DNA of 64,000 nt from assembly GCF_014647875.1 (NCBI RefSeq), contig NZ_BMQA01000011.1, positions 124,001 through 188,000 of the forward strand, read 5' to 3'. The notes beneath the pieces were generated by a model. It was not told the DNA's origin, did no database searches, and worked only from the letters and a program-made list of their open reading frames with translations. The position numbers were made by a program, and so were the translations under genes. The stretch's first letter is position 1, and the number at the start of each line of letters is the position of its first letter. Of this stretch, positions 53,650 to 62,484 are shown piece after piece. The stretch comes from Streptomyces brasiliensis (GTDB lineage Bacteria; Actinomycetota; Actinomycetes; Streptomycetales; Streptomycetaceae).

Positions 53650-55034
53650 CGGTTCGTGAGGGCGGGCACGGTGACTCTCCGGTGCAGTCCGAGGTCTCGT
53701 CGCCGGGTGCGGGTCCGGCTGTGCCCACCCGCCCCCGGTCTCGGCTTCGCTCGACCGGGGGGACCCCCATCGCCCTGCGGAACGACTGCCCACAGCCCGT
53801 ACGGCCCGAGCCTGTGGGCGGTTCCTTTCATGAGATGTGGCGTGAGTTGCTTCCCGTCGGGCGTGACTCCGGCTCAGGCGGCTACCGGCGCTACGCCTGG
53901 ACAGGGGCCGATGCCGAGTGCCGGGCCTGGTTCGAGGAGCAGGCCGAAGCTCGTGGTCTGGTCCATGAAGTCGATCGGAACGGGAATCAGTGGGCCTGGC
54001 TCGGGGATCCCTCCCAGGGGGACGCCGTCGTCACCGGGTCGCATCTTGACTCCGTGCCCGATGGCGGTGCCTTCGACGGGCCCCTCGGGGTCGTGTCCTC
54101 CTTCGCCGCTCTTGATGAACTGCGTCGCAGGGGAGTGCAGTTCGCCAAGCCCCTCGGCATCGTCAACTTCGGTGACGAGGAAGGGGCCCGGTTCGGGCTC
54201 GCCTGTGTCGGGTCGCGGCTCGCCGGCGGGCAGTTGACCGTCGAGCAGGCCCATCGGCTCACCGACGGCGACGGCGTCACGCTGCCGCGGGCCATGGAGG
54301 CCGCCGGGTACGACCCCGACGGGATCGGGGCCGACCCCGAGCGGCTCGCCCGGATCGGTGCCTTCGTCGAACTGCACGTCGAGCAAGGGCGGGCCCTCGA
54401 CCTCACCGGGGACGCGGTCGGTGTCGCCAGTGCCATCTGGCCGCACGGGCGGTGGCGGTTCGACTTCCGTGGGGAGGCCAACCATGCCGGGACGACCCGG
54501 CTGGTGGACCGGCACGACCCGATGCTGCCCTACGCCGAGACCGTGCTCGCCGCCCGCCGGGAGGCCCGGCTCGCCGGTGCCGTCGCCACCTTCGGCAAGA
54601 TCGCCGTCGAGCCGAACGGCGTCAACGCCATCCCCTCCCTGGTGCGCGGCTGGCTCGACTCCCGTGCCGCCGATCAAGAGGCCCTGGACCGAGTGGTCGG
54701 CGCGGTCGAGAGCGCCGCGCGCGACTACGCCGCCGCCCATGGCGTCGACCTCGACGTCGTCCGGGAGTCCTTCACGCCCGTCGTGGAGTTCGACCACGCC
54801 CTGCGCGACGAACTCGCCCGCATCCTCGGCAAGGACACGGACCTGACGGTCCCCGTCCTGGAGACCGGTGCCGGACACGACGCCGGGATCCTCTCCACGA
54901 GCATCCCGACCGCCATGCTGTTCGTGCGCAACCCCACCGGAGTCTCGCACTCCCCGGCCGAGTTCGCGGCCGAGGACGACTGCCTGGCCGGGGTGCACGC
55001 GCTCACCGACGTACTGGAAGGGCTGGCCACGTGA
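53646..55034 (+). CDS. M20-family amidohydrolase (allantoate amidohydrolase-like) in the hut operon
   Basis: A 462-residue di-metal amidohydrolase. Metal ligands appear in VVTGSHLDSVPDGGAFDGPL, IVNFGDEEGARFG and ELHVEQGRALDL, with the dimer loop FRGEANHAGTTRLVDRHDPM and the last ligand in TGAGHDAGILS. The family includes allantoate amidohydrolase, ureidoglycolate and N-carbamoyl amino acid hydrolases. Inside hutU-hutF-hutI it may instead process N-formylglutamate, the step normally done by HutG (inference). The GTG start overlaps the hutU stop. Residues 29-42 are encoded by a dispersed hairpin repeat, so the N-terminal 50 residues are unusual. Confidence 0.85.
   Translation: MTVREGGHGDSPVQSEVSSPGAGPAVPTRPRSRLRSTGGTPIALRNDCPQPVRPEPVGGSFHEMWRELLPVGRDSGSGGYRRYAWTGADAECRAWFEEQAEARGLVHEVDRNGNQWAWLGDPSQGDAVVTGSHLDSVPDGGAFDGPLGVVSSFAALDELRRRGVQFAKPLGIVNFGDEEGARFGLACVGSRLAGGQLTVEQAHRLTDGDGVTLPRAMEAAGYDPDGIGADPERLARIGAFVELHVEQGRALDLTGDAVGVASAIWPHGRWRFDFRGEANHAGTTRLVDRHDPMLPYAETVLAARREARLAGAVATFGKIAVEPNGVNAIPSLVRGWLDSRAADQEALDRVVGAVESAARDYAAAHGVDLDVVRESFTPVVEFDHALRDELARILGKDTDLTVPVLETGAGHDAGILSTSIPTAMLFVRNPTGVSHSPAEFAAEDDCLAGVHALTDVLEGLAT
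53731..53770 (+). repeat. Dispersed hairpin repeat, copy 2 (5' end of the M20 gene)
   Basis: CCCCCGGTC (53732-53740) pairs perfectly with GACCGGGGG (53753-53761) around TCGGCTTCGCTC, followed by GGACCCCCAT. It shares loop and flanks with copy 1 at 42966-43006 but has a compensated stem. Confidence 0.75.
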
Positions 55035-56374
55035 CGAAGCGGACGTACTGGCTGGAGCACGCCTGGCTCGACACCCACGTCGAACCGGGCGTGGCCGTGG
55101 ACATGGACACGAGCGGCGGCCGGATCGCCGGCGTCCGCACCGGTGTCCCCGCTCCGCCGCCCGGCGCCGAGGTGCTGCGCGGACTCACCCTTCCCGGGCT
55201 CGCGAACGCGCACAGCCACGCCTTCCACCGCGCCCTGCGCGGCACCGTCCAGGTCGGCTCCGGCACCTTCTGGACCTGGCGCGAGGTCATGTACTCCGTC
55301 GCAGACCGGCTGACCCCGGAGACCTACCACGCCCTCGCCCGCGCGGTGTACGCGGAGATGGCGCTGGCGGGGATCACGGCCGTCGGCGAGTTCCACTACG
55401 TGCACCACGCGCCCGACGGCACCCCCTACGCCGACCCGAACGCCATGGGCGAGGCGCTCCTCGACGCCGCCGCCGAAGCCGGTATCCGCATCACCCTCCT
55501 CGACACCTGCTATCTGTCCTCCGGCTTCGGACAACCGCCCAACACCCACCAGCGCCGCTTCTCCGACGGGAGCGCGGAGGCCTGGGCCGAACGCTGTTCA
55601 GTTCTCAAGGACCGGGATCACGCACGGATCGGGGCCGCGATCCACTCCGTACGGGCCGTGCCCGCAGGCCAGTTGGCGACGGTGGCGCTGTGGGCCGAGG
55701 AGCGGCGGGCCCCGCTCCATGTGCACCTGTCCGAGCAGACCGCCGAGAACGACGCCTGCCGAGAGGCGCACGGCGTCACCCCCACCCGGCTCCTCGCCGA
55801 CCACGGTGTCCTCGGGCCGCGGACCACCGGCGTGCACAACACGCACCTCACCGACGAGGACATCGCCCTGCTCGGCGGCTCCCGCACCGGCACCTGCATG
55901 TGCCCGACGACCGAGCGCGACCTGGCCGACGGCATCGGACCCGCCGTCGCCCTCCAGCGCGCGGGCTCCCCGCTGTCCCTCGGCTCCGACAGTCACGCCG
56001 TGACCGACCTGCTCGAAGAGGCACGCGCCATGGAGCTGAACGAGCGGCTGCGCACCCAGGCCCGGGGTCACTGGACGGCCGCGGCACTGCTGCGGGCCGC
56101 CACCGCCGACGGCCACGCCGCCCTCGGCTGGGACGAGGCGGGCACGATCGAGACCGGCGCGCTCGCCGACCTCACGACGATCGCGCTCGACTCGGTCAGA
56201 ACAGCGGGGCCGCTGCCGCGCCTGGGCGCCGAGACGGCCGTATTCGCCGCGACGGCAGCGGACGTACGGCACACGATCGTCGCAGGCCGGCACGTCGTAC
56301 GCGACGGGGCGCACACGCTCGTACCCGATGTGCCCCAAGCCCTGGCGCGGGCCGTCGAAGCCCTGCGCGCCTGA
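55031..56374 (+). CDS. hutF: Formimidoylglutamate deiminase
   Basis: A 447-residue amidohydrolase-superfamily enzyme that converts N-formimidoylglutamate to N-formylglutamate and ammonia. The metal motif is LPGLANAHSHAFHRALRG. RGTVQVGSGTFWTWREVMY, GITAVGEFHYVHHAPDGTPY, APLHVHLSEQTAEND, LLGGSRTGTCMCPTTERDLA and GSDSHAVTDLLEEARAMELN follow, giving His and Asp ligands. The GTG start overlaps the previous stop. Its presence means histidine is degraded by the five-step route ending in formate. Confidence 0.94.
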   Translation: MTKRTYWLEHAWLDTHVEPGVAVDMDTSGGRIAGVRTGVPAPPPGAEVLRGLTLPGLANAHSHAFHRALRGTVQVGSGTFWTWREVMYSVADRLTPETYHALARAVYAEMALAGITAVGEFHYVHHAPDGTPYADPNAMGEALLDAAAEAGIRITLLDTCYLSSGFGQPPNTHQRRFSDGSAEAWAERCSVLKDRDHARIGAAIHSVRAVPAGQLATVALWAEERRAPLHVHLSEQTAENDACREAHGVTPTRLLADHGVLGPRTTGVHNTHLTDEDIALLGGSRTGTCMCPTTERDLADGIGPAVALQRAGSPLSLGSDSHAVTDLLEEARAMELNERLRTQARGHWTAAALLRAATADGHAALGWDEAGTIETGALADLTTIALDSVRTAGPLPRLGAETAVFAATAADVRHTIVAGRHVVRDGAHTLVPDVPQALARAVEALRA

Positions 56375-56406
56375 CGCCCCCCGCAGCAGCCACCCACGAG
56401 GACGCC

Positions 56407-57582
56407 ATGAGCAGCAGCACCGTCATCACCAACATCGCCACGCTGGTCACCAACGACCCCTCCCTGGGGGACAGCTCCCCCCTCGGTCTGATCCAGGACG
56501 CGGCCGTCGTCATCGACGGCGACCGCGTCGCGTGGACCGGTGAATCAAGCAAAGCACCCGCCACTGACAACCGGGTCGACGCGGGCGGCCGGGCGGTGCT
56601 GCCGGGCTTCGTCGACTCGCACTCGCACCTGGTCTTCGCGGGCGACCGCACCCAGGAGTTCAACGCCCGTATGTCGGGCCGCTCGTACAGCGCGGGCGGC
56701 ATCCGCACGACGGTCGCGGCGACGCGCGCGGCGAGCGACGCGGACCTGGAGGCCAACCTCACCCGCTATCTCGCCGAGGCGCTGCGCCAGGGCACCACCA
56801 CCTTCGAGACCAAGTCCGGCTACGGCCTGACCGTCGAGGACGAGGCCCGCGCCCTGCGCATCGCCGCCGCGCACACCGACGAGGTCACCTACCTCGGCGC
56901 CCACATCGTGTCGCCCGACTACGCCGACGACCCGGCGGCCTATGTCGCCCTCGTCACCGGCGAGATGCTGGACGCCTGTGCTCCGTACGCCCGTTGGATC
57001 GACGTCTTCTGCGAGAAGGGCGCCTTCGACGGTGACCAGGCCCGCGCGATCCTCACCGCGGGCAAGGCCAGGGGCCTGCACCCCCGCATCCACGCCAACC
57101 AGCTCTCCTGCGGCCCGGGCGTCCAGCTGGCCGTCGAGCTGGACGCGGCCAGCGCCGACCACTGCACCCACCTCACGGACGCGGACGTCGACGCGCTGGC
57201 GAGCGGCCGTACGGTCGCGACCCTGCTGCCCGGCGCCGAGTTCTCCACCCGCGCCGAGTGGCCGAACGCCCGCCGGCTCCTGGACGCGGGCGTCACCGTC
57301 GCCCTCTCCACCGACTGCAACCCGGGCTCGTCGTTCACGTCCTCCGTCCCGTTCTGCGTCGCGCTGGCGGTACGGGACATGGGCATGACGCCGGACGAGG
57401 CGGTCTGGTCGGCGACGGCGGGCGGTGCGGCGGCCCTGCGCCGTGACGACATCGGCCGCCTCACGCCGGGCGCGTACGCGGACCTGGCACTCCTGGACGC
57501 CCCGAGCCACGTCCACCTGGCCTACCGGCCGGGCGTTCCCCTGGTCACGGGCGTGTGGCGACGGGGCGTACGCGAGGTCTGA
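56407..57582 (+). CDS. hutI: Imidazolonepropionase
   Basis: A 391-residue zinc amidohydrolase that opens imidazolonepropionate to N-formimidoylglutamate. Landmarks are VLPGFVDSHSHLVFAGDRTQ, EFNARMSGRSYSAGGIRTTV, TTFETKSGYGLTVEDEARAL, VTYLGAHIVSPDY, HANQLSCGPGVQLAVELDAA and LSTDCNPGSSFTSSVPF. It follows hutF by 32 bp and ends the operon. Gene order hutU, M20, hutF, hutI does not follow reaction order. About 108 bp separate it from the convergent gene. Confidence 0.95.
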   Translation: MSSSTVITNIATLVTNDPSLGDSSPLGLIQDAAVVIDGDRVAWTGESSKAPATDNRVDAGGRAVLPGFVDSHSHLVFAGDRTQEFNARMSGRSYSAGGIRTTVAATRAASDADLEANLTRYLAEALRQGTTTFETKSGYGLTVEDEARALRIAAAHTDEVTYLGAHIVSPDYADDPAAYVALVTGEMLDACAPYARWIDVFCEKGAFDGDQARAILTAGKARGLHPRIHANQLSCGPGVQLAVELDAASADHCTHLTDADVDALASGRTVATLLPGAEFSTRAEWPNARRLLDAGVTVALSTDCNPGSSFTSSVPFCVALAVRDMGMTPDEAVWSATAGGAAALRRDDIGRLTPGAYADLALLDAPSHVHLAYRPGVPLVTGVWRRGVREV

Positions 57583-57690
57583 GCCACCTCCAGCCCCCGG
57601 CGGTGGTGCGATCGCCCCCCGGAGGACTGGTCAAGCCGCGTCGCCGGCTCCGCCGGGCGGGGCGCGGTCGCGCGGCTTCTGGAGGACCGG

Positions 57691-59226
57691 TCAGGCCGCG
57701 CCTGCCCGCCACTGCTGCCGCGCCCCGCCGTCCAGCGGCTCCAGCGCCACCCCGTCGCCGCCCCCGTCCGGCGTCACCCCCGTCCCGATGGCGATCGCCG
57801 GCCGGATCACGCCGCCGGAGCCGACGGTGAAGCGCAGGTTCTGGCCGTTGCGGCCGTCCACCGAGGCGCACTCCCAGATGCCGACACCCCGGTCCACGGC
57901 GCCGCGGCTGTCCAGGCAGAAGTCGGGGTCGGCGGCGGACCGGAGGACGCCGCGGTCGGTGTCCACGCGCCAGCGCTGGGTGGGAGAGGAGGAGCAGGAG
58001 GCTGTGATCACGTCCGTGCCCTTCGCGAAGTCGCCGTCGCGGACGTCCAGGCAGCGGCCCGTGGCAACGTTCACCACTTGGGCGTAGGAGCCGCCCGGGG
58101 GCCGGGGCGCCGGCTTCGGGGTGGGCGTCGGCTTCGGCGGCGCCGACGTCCGCGGCGGGTGGGACGTACGGGTCGGTGAGGGTGAGGGCGAGGGGGACGC
58201 GGTGGACGGGGACGGGGACGGGGAGACGGTCGCCGTCGTCGTCACCGTGACCGGCGGGCTCGAGGGCAGTACGGTCGCGGCCGCCGATCCCGGTCCGGAC
58301 GAGCCGGGCCGGGTCAGCAGGAACACCAGCAGCGGGGCCAGGGCCACGCCCAGCGCCGCCGAGGCCAGCACCAGCCGGCGGGACGGCGGCCAACTCCGGT
58401 GCGCCGTACGGGACTCGGGGACGGTGACGGCGCCCTCGTCGCGAACGTACGCCGTGCCGCTCCACGGCAGCAACCCCTCGGCCAGCACCGTGCGGGGGTC
58501 GTCCCGCAGGGCGGTGAGGTCCTCGTACGCGCCCGTGCAGTGCGGGCAGTGCCCCATGTGGGCCTGCAGGTCGGGGCTGTAGCGGGGGTTGCCGGGCCGG
58601 ACCGACTCCTCGATCAGCCGGCGGAAGTCGCCGCAGCGCGGGTCGTCGGAGGCGGCGAGCCGGGAGCGGAGGACGGCCTGCGCCATGGCCTGGAGGGCCT
58701 GCGGGGTGCCGTACGTCACGTCCTCGCGGGTCAGGCCGAGGAAGACGGCGGTGCGCTCGGCCGGTTCGCGTTCCACCACGCCGTACCGGATGAGGCCCTG
58801 GGTGCGGGAGGGCAGCGTACGGAACGCCGGGAGCAGGGGCGGGGGCGGGCCGCCGGGGTTGCCGGACGAGTTCAGGACCAGGAGCAGACCGGGGTCCACC
58901 CCCGCGACGCGCTCGTCCGCGGCCCAGGTCGCGGCCGATCGGGCCGTCAGCAGCAGGAGTTGGTGACGCAGCGGGACGCGCGGTTCGACGCCGCGTGCCG
59001 TCTCGCGGGCGGCGGTCGTGTGGGTCTGAGCCGCCAGCTGCCGTGCCGCCGACTCGGTCGCCGTGCACAGCCGTGCGTAGTCGAGGACCCTCGAGTGATG
59101 GCGCACGCGCAGTTCCCGCAGGGCCGGGTACGCGGTCGCGGTGCTGGTGCGCAGCAGCTCCGTCAGCCGCGCGTCCGAGGCCCGCGCGTTGTCGCCGCCG
59201 CCCTCGGCCAGGTCGCCCTGAGCCAT
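57691..59226 (-). CDS. Sigma-like/zinc-finger/ricin-lectin membrane protein
   Basis: A 511-residue composite. Residues 15-200 resemble a divergent sigma-70 fold (a region 2-like HHSRVLDYARLCTATESAAR and a region 4-like LPSRTQGLIRYGVVEREPAE). Residues 223-231 hold HMGHCPHC, the HxxxCxxC zinc motif of anti-sigma factors. One membrane helix follows (LVLASAALGVALAPLLVFLL), then a Ser/Pro/Thr linker. Residues 382-511 are a ricin B-type lectin domain (GRCLDVRDGDFAKGTDV, QRWRVDTDRGVLRSAADPDF, CLDSRGAV). The lectin would lie outside the cell. ATG 59226 follows AGGAGG. It lies next to a real sigma factor gene, suggesting a signalling role. Confidence 0.8.
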   Translation of the reverse strand: MAQGDLAEGGGDNARASDARLTELLRTSTATAYPALRELRVRHHSRVLDYARLCTATESAARQLAAQTHTTAARETARGVEPRVPLRHQLLLLTARSAATWAADERVAGVDPGLLLVLNSSGNPGGPPPPLLPAFRTLPSRTQGLIRYGVVEREPAERTAVFLGLTREDVTYGTPQALQAMAQAVLRSRLAASDDPRCGDFRRLIEESVRPGNPRYSPDLQAHMGHCPHCTGAYEDLTALRDDPRTVLAEGLLPWSGTAYVRDEGAVTVPESRTAHRSWPPSRRLVLASAALGVALAPLLVFLLTRPGSSGPGSAAATVLPSSPPVTVTTTATVSPSPSPSTASPSPSPSPTRTSHPPRTSAPPKPTPTPKPAPRPPGGSYAQVVNVATGRCLDVRDGDFAKGTDVITASCSSSPTQRWRVDTDRGVLRSAADPDFCLDSRGAVDRGVGIWECASVDGRNGQNLRFTVGSGGVIRPAIAIGTGVTPDGGGDGVALEPLDGGARQQWRAGAA

Positions 59227-59452
59227 TCCCGAGCCTCCTCGCACCCGCCGCGGCCGTCCGTCCGCGCTCCCGCTTCCGACCTACCGGCCGGTTCGGGGTG
59301 CCCATAGTGATGGAGGGAGACCCGTCGGGAAAGACGTTTCCCGGGGTAACCCACGGGACTCGTGGCACGGCGCGGAGAGGTGAGAGCGGTCCGGCACCGT
59401 CTGCCGGACCGCTCACCAAGTCTCCTGGCGGAGGCGGGGGTCGTCCCGGGCC

Positions 59453-60328
59453 TCACTCCTCCAGCGTCAGCCCCCTGCGCAGCCGCACCAGCGTGCGGGA
59501 CAGCAGGCGCGACACGTGCATCTGCGAGATGCCCAGCTCGTCGCCGATCTCGGACTGGGTCATGCCCGCCACGAACCGCAGGGAGAGGATCTTCCGGTCC
59601 CGGGACGGGAGTTCGGCGATCAGCGGCTTCAACGACTCGACGTACTCGATGCCTTCGAGTCCGTGGTCCTCGTAGCCGATGCGGTCCGCCAGCGCGCCCT
59701 CGGTGTCGTCCTCCTCGGGCTGGGCGTCCAGCGACGCCGCGGTGTACGCGTTCGACGCGGCCATGCCCTCGACCACCTCGTCGTTGGACAGGCCAAGACG
59801 TTCGGCGAGTTCCGGCACCGTAGGTGCGCGGTCCAGCTTCTGCGCCAGTTCGTCACCGGCCTTGGCCAGGTCGAGGCGCAGCTCCTGCAGCCGGCGCGGT
59901 ACGCGCACGGACCAGGAGGTGTCGCGGAAGAAGCGCTTGATCTCGCCGATGATGGTCGGCATGGCGAAGGTGGGGAACTCCACACCGCGGGACAGCTCGA
60001 AGCGGTCGATCGCCTTGATCAGGCCGATCGTGCCGACCTGGATGATGTCCTCCATCGGTTCGCTGCGGGAGCGGAAGCGGGAGGCGGCGAACTTGACCAG
60101 CGCCAGGTTGAGCTCGACGAGGGTGTTGCGCACGTACGCGTGCTCGTGGGTGCCTTCCTCGAGCGACTCGAGCCGCGCGAAGAGGGTCTTGGACAGAGCC
60201 CGCGCGTCGACGGCGTCGACCTCGTCGTACGGGGGGATCTCGGGGAGCCCCTCGATGGGATCCAGTTGTTCCGGTGGGGGTGTCGACGTCGCGTTGTGGG
60301 TAGGCGATGCGTCGAGCCGGGGTGACAT
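59453..60328 (-). CDS. RNA polymerase sigma factor, SigB/SigF family
   Basis: A 291-residue sigma factor of the stress/sporulation group. Region 2 contains LVELNLALVKFAASRFRSRS, EDIIQVGTIGLIKAIDRFEL and GVEFPTFAMPTIIGEIKRFF. Region 3 holds SVRVPRRLQELRLDLAKAGD, and region 4 SLRFVAGMTQSEIGDELGIS and QMHVSRLLSRTLVRLRRGL. Among several close starts ATG 60328 has GGAGG at the right distance. The divergent anti-anti-sigma gene and the anti-sigma kinase gene beyond it are its likely partners. The set matches the sigI/arsI/prsI-type locus of S. coelicolor as I recall. Confidence 0.94.
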   Translation of the reverse strand: MSPRLDASPTHNATSTPPPEQLDPIEGLPEIPPYDEVDAVDARALSKTLFARLESLEEGTHEHAYVRNTLVELNLALVKFAASRFRSRSEPMEDIIQVGTIGLIKAIDRFELSRGVEFPTFAMPTIIGEIKRFFRDTSWSVRVPRRLQELRLDLAKAGDELAQKLDRAPTVPELAERLGLSNDEVVEGMAASNAYTAASLDAQPEEDDTEGALADRIGYEDHGLEGIEYVESLKPLIAELPSRDRKILSLRFVAGMTQSEIGDELGISQMHVSRLLSRTLVRLRRGLTLEE

Positions 60329-60577
60329 GGTGTCCTCCATCGTTCTCGGCATAAGGCTGCCGAAGCCATGCGTGCACTGCGGTGTGCGGCGCCTCCAAAG
60401 CCGGCCGTGTCGGTTTCTTGTCCCTACTAGCCCTACCCGCTTCACCAAGTCCGTCGCAAGTGCGTTCTGTGGCTATATGTCCGATTCTGGGCGGTTGTTC
60501 GGCTGTCGGAGTGCGTACGGAAGGCGTAGTGTTCGAGGGCATCAGTCAGCAGCCACGACCTCGGGAGAGAGAGACGC

Positions 60578-60955
60578 ATGGACCGCGGGACGGTCGGCAG
60601 CGCACAGTCGGGCCGGCTTCTGGTGGAGGTGCGGGAAGAGGGCTCCAGCGCCGTGGTGACACCGGCGGGTGAGCTCGATCACCACACCGCCGATCTGTTG
60701 CGCGAACCGCTCGACGCTCTCCTCGCGAAGGGGTTCTCGCGACTCGTCGTGGACTGTTCACGGCTCGAGTTCTGTGACTCCACGGGGCTGAATGTGCTTC
60801 TCGGCACACGCCTGAAGGCGGAGGCCGCCGGTGGCGGGGTGCATCTGGCGGGGATGCTCCCCGTGGTGGCCCGTGTGTTCGAAATCACAGGTGCGGGGGC
60901 GGTCTTCACCGTCCACGACTCCGTCGAGGACGCCCTGGCCGACGAGGCCGGATAA
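60578..60955 (+). CDS. STAS-domain anti-sigma factor antagonist
   Basis: A 125-residue STAS protein of the SpoIIAA/RsbV type. SSAVVTPAGELDHHTADLLR, FSRLVVDCSRLEFCDSTGLN and VLLGTRLKAEAAGGGVHLAG are present. The Ser of DSTGL is the site normally phosphorylated by the anti-sigma kinase. When unphosphorylated it would bind the kinase and free the sigma factor. ATG 60578 has GGGAGAGAG upstream. It is divergent from the sigma gene and followed at 61153 by the probable kinase. Confidence 0.94.
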   Translation: MDRGTVGSAQSGRLLVEVREEGSSAVVTPAGELDHHTADLLREPLDALLAKGFSRLVVDCSRLEFCDSTGLNVLLGTRLKAEAAGGGVHLAGMLPVVARVFEITGAGAVFTVHDSVEDALADEAG

Positions 60956-61152
60956 GCCCGCGCCGCGCCCCGGCCACATCGCCGCACAAGGGGGTGTTCC
61001 GCCGGATCCGCCGGGCAGGAGACAACCTGAGCCCGTCGGCCTCCACAGCCCCGGGTGAACCACGAACGACCTGCGTACGACGTACGTACCGACCTGTACT
61101 GACGTACTGACTACTGAATCGCGAACCGGCGGATCGGTGAGGTGAAGCGCTG

Positions 61153-61599
61153 ATGGGCACCGAGGGGGCGACGGCCGTGCCGTCGGAGGGGCGGCAGGTC
61201 CGCAGGCTGCGCCTCGACGGCGAGAGCGGGGTCGTACCGCTCGCCCGCGACTTCACCCGTCAGGCGCTGTACGCCTGGGGCTGGCTGCCCGCCGCCACCG
61301 CCGACCAGCGGGCCGCCGCCGAGGATGTGCTGCTCGTCGTCTCCGAGCTGGTCACCAACGCCTGTCTGCACGCCGAGGGGCCCGACGCGCTGTTCCTGTC
61401 CTGCGACAACAAGGTGATCCGTATCGAGGTCTCCGACCGCGGCACCGGCCAGCCCGCCCCGCGCACCCCGCACCGCGCCGGGCGCCCCGGCGGTCACGGG
61501 ATGTTCATCGTGCAGCGGCTGTGCCTGGACTGGGGGGTCGTGCGCACTCCCGGTGTCTCGGGCAAGACGGTCTGGGCGGAGCTGGGAGCCCCGGCCTAG
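61153..61599 (+). CDS. Anti-sigma factor serine kinase (HATPase_c, RsbW/SpoIIAB-like)
   Basis: A 148-residue GHKL ATPase. N-box EDVLLVVSELVTNACLHA, G1 box VSDRGTG and G2 box GRPGGHGMFIVQRL are visible. Proteins of this type bind sigma factors of the SigB/SigF family and phosphorylate their STAS antagonist. The gene follows the STAS gene by 197 bp and is preceded by GAGGTGAAG. Together with the divergent sigma gene it forms a partner-switching module. Actinobacteria have many paralogues, so the pairing is inferred from position. Confidence 0.9.
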   Translation: MGTEGATAVPSEGRQVRRLRLDGESGVVPLARDFTRQALYAWGWLPAATADQRAAAEDVLLVVSELVTNACLHAEGPDALFLSCDNKVIRIEVSDRGTGQPAPRTPHRAGRPGGHGMFIVQRLCLDWGVVRTPGVSGKTVWAELGAPA

Positions 61600-61753
61600 C
61601 GCCATCATTCCAGCTCTGGTTACCCGCGGTCACCCTCTCCACTCGAACCCCTGCACGCGCACGTCGGATCGTCACAACTTCGGGCGTGCTCCGTGTCTTC
61701 CCTCCTCACGGCCCCGGGCGTACCTTGACGGCCGATCTGATGTGCCGTCAGGA

Positions 61754-62455
61754 ATGAGGTGGACCGCCGTGTCGTACCCGAAGCGAACCGCCGCGCTCGC
61801 GTCCGCCGCCGCGCTGGCCGGCTCGGCGGTGCTGCTGGCCGCGCCGGCGGCCCATGCCGAGGTCGTCGACCTCAACTACCACTGCAAGACTCCGATCGGG
61901 GACAAGAGCGCGGTGTCGCCCATCGACATCAAGGGCGTGAAGAGCGGCAACGGTTACAAGATCACCATGTCCTGACAGAAGGGCGTCTCGTCCAGCCCGG
62001 TCGAGCTGGGCAAGGGCGCGATGAACCCGAGCGCGACCATCAAGCTCGGCGGAGCGGACGGCGGCACGATGAACGTGACGGGTCCGCCCAACCAGGCCGC
62101 GATCCCCGCCAACACCCCGATCAGGATCAGCGACTTGAGCGGCACGTACACCCCGAAGAAGTCGGGCAAGGTCACCTTCACCGCGGACGTCCTCACCATC
62201 AAGGCGCTCGGCACGACGACGACCTGCACCCCGGCCGACGATCCCAAGCCCTCGCTGACTCTCGACGTGACCGCGGCGGGCGGCGGCGCGAGCGGATCGA
62301 CCTCGCAGAGCGGCACCGACTCCGGCGGACAGCTTCCGCAGACCGGCCCGGCGGACTCGGCCATCGCCCTCGGCACGCTCGGCGGAACGGTCCTGCTCGC
62401 GGGCGCTGCGGGCGCGCTGTGGCTGACGCGACGGAACCAGCCCGTACGCCGCTGA
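61754..62455 (+). pseudogene. LPXTG surface protein with in-frame TGA
   Basis: The frame encodes an exported protein: signal peptide (ALASAAALAGSAVLLAAPAA, cleavage at AHA), then DLNYHCKTPIGDKSAVSPID and IKGVKSGNGYKITMS. A TGA at 61973-61975 interrupts it, where TGG (Trp) would fit. The same frame continues QKGVSSSPVELGKGAMNPSA to the sortase signal LPQTG, a hydrophobic helix (IALGTLGGTVLLAGAAGALW) and RRNQPVRR at 62455. Without the stop it is a 233-residue wall-anchored protein. Nonsense mutation, readthrough or a sequence error are all possible. Confidence 0.7.
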
Positions 62456-62484
62456 GTGTCCGGGCCCGACCGCTGGAGCCGCCG

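Noticed and set aside
51988..53793. A 601-residue minus-strand frame opposite hutU
   Set aside because: It is the antisense shadow of hutU; the plus-strand reading carries all urocanate hydratase motifs.
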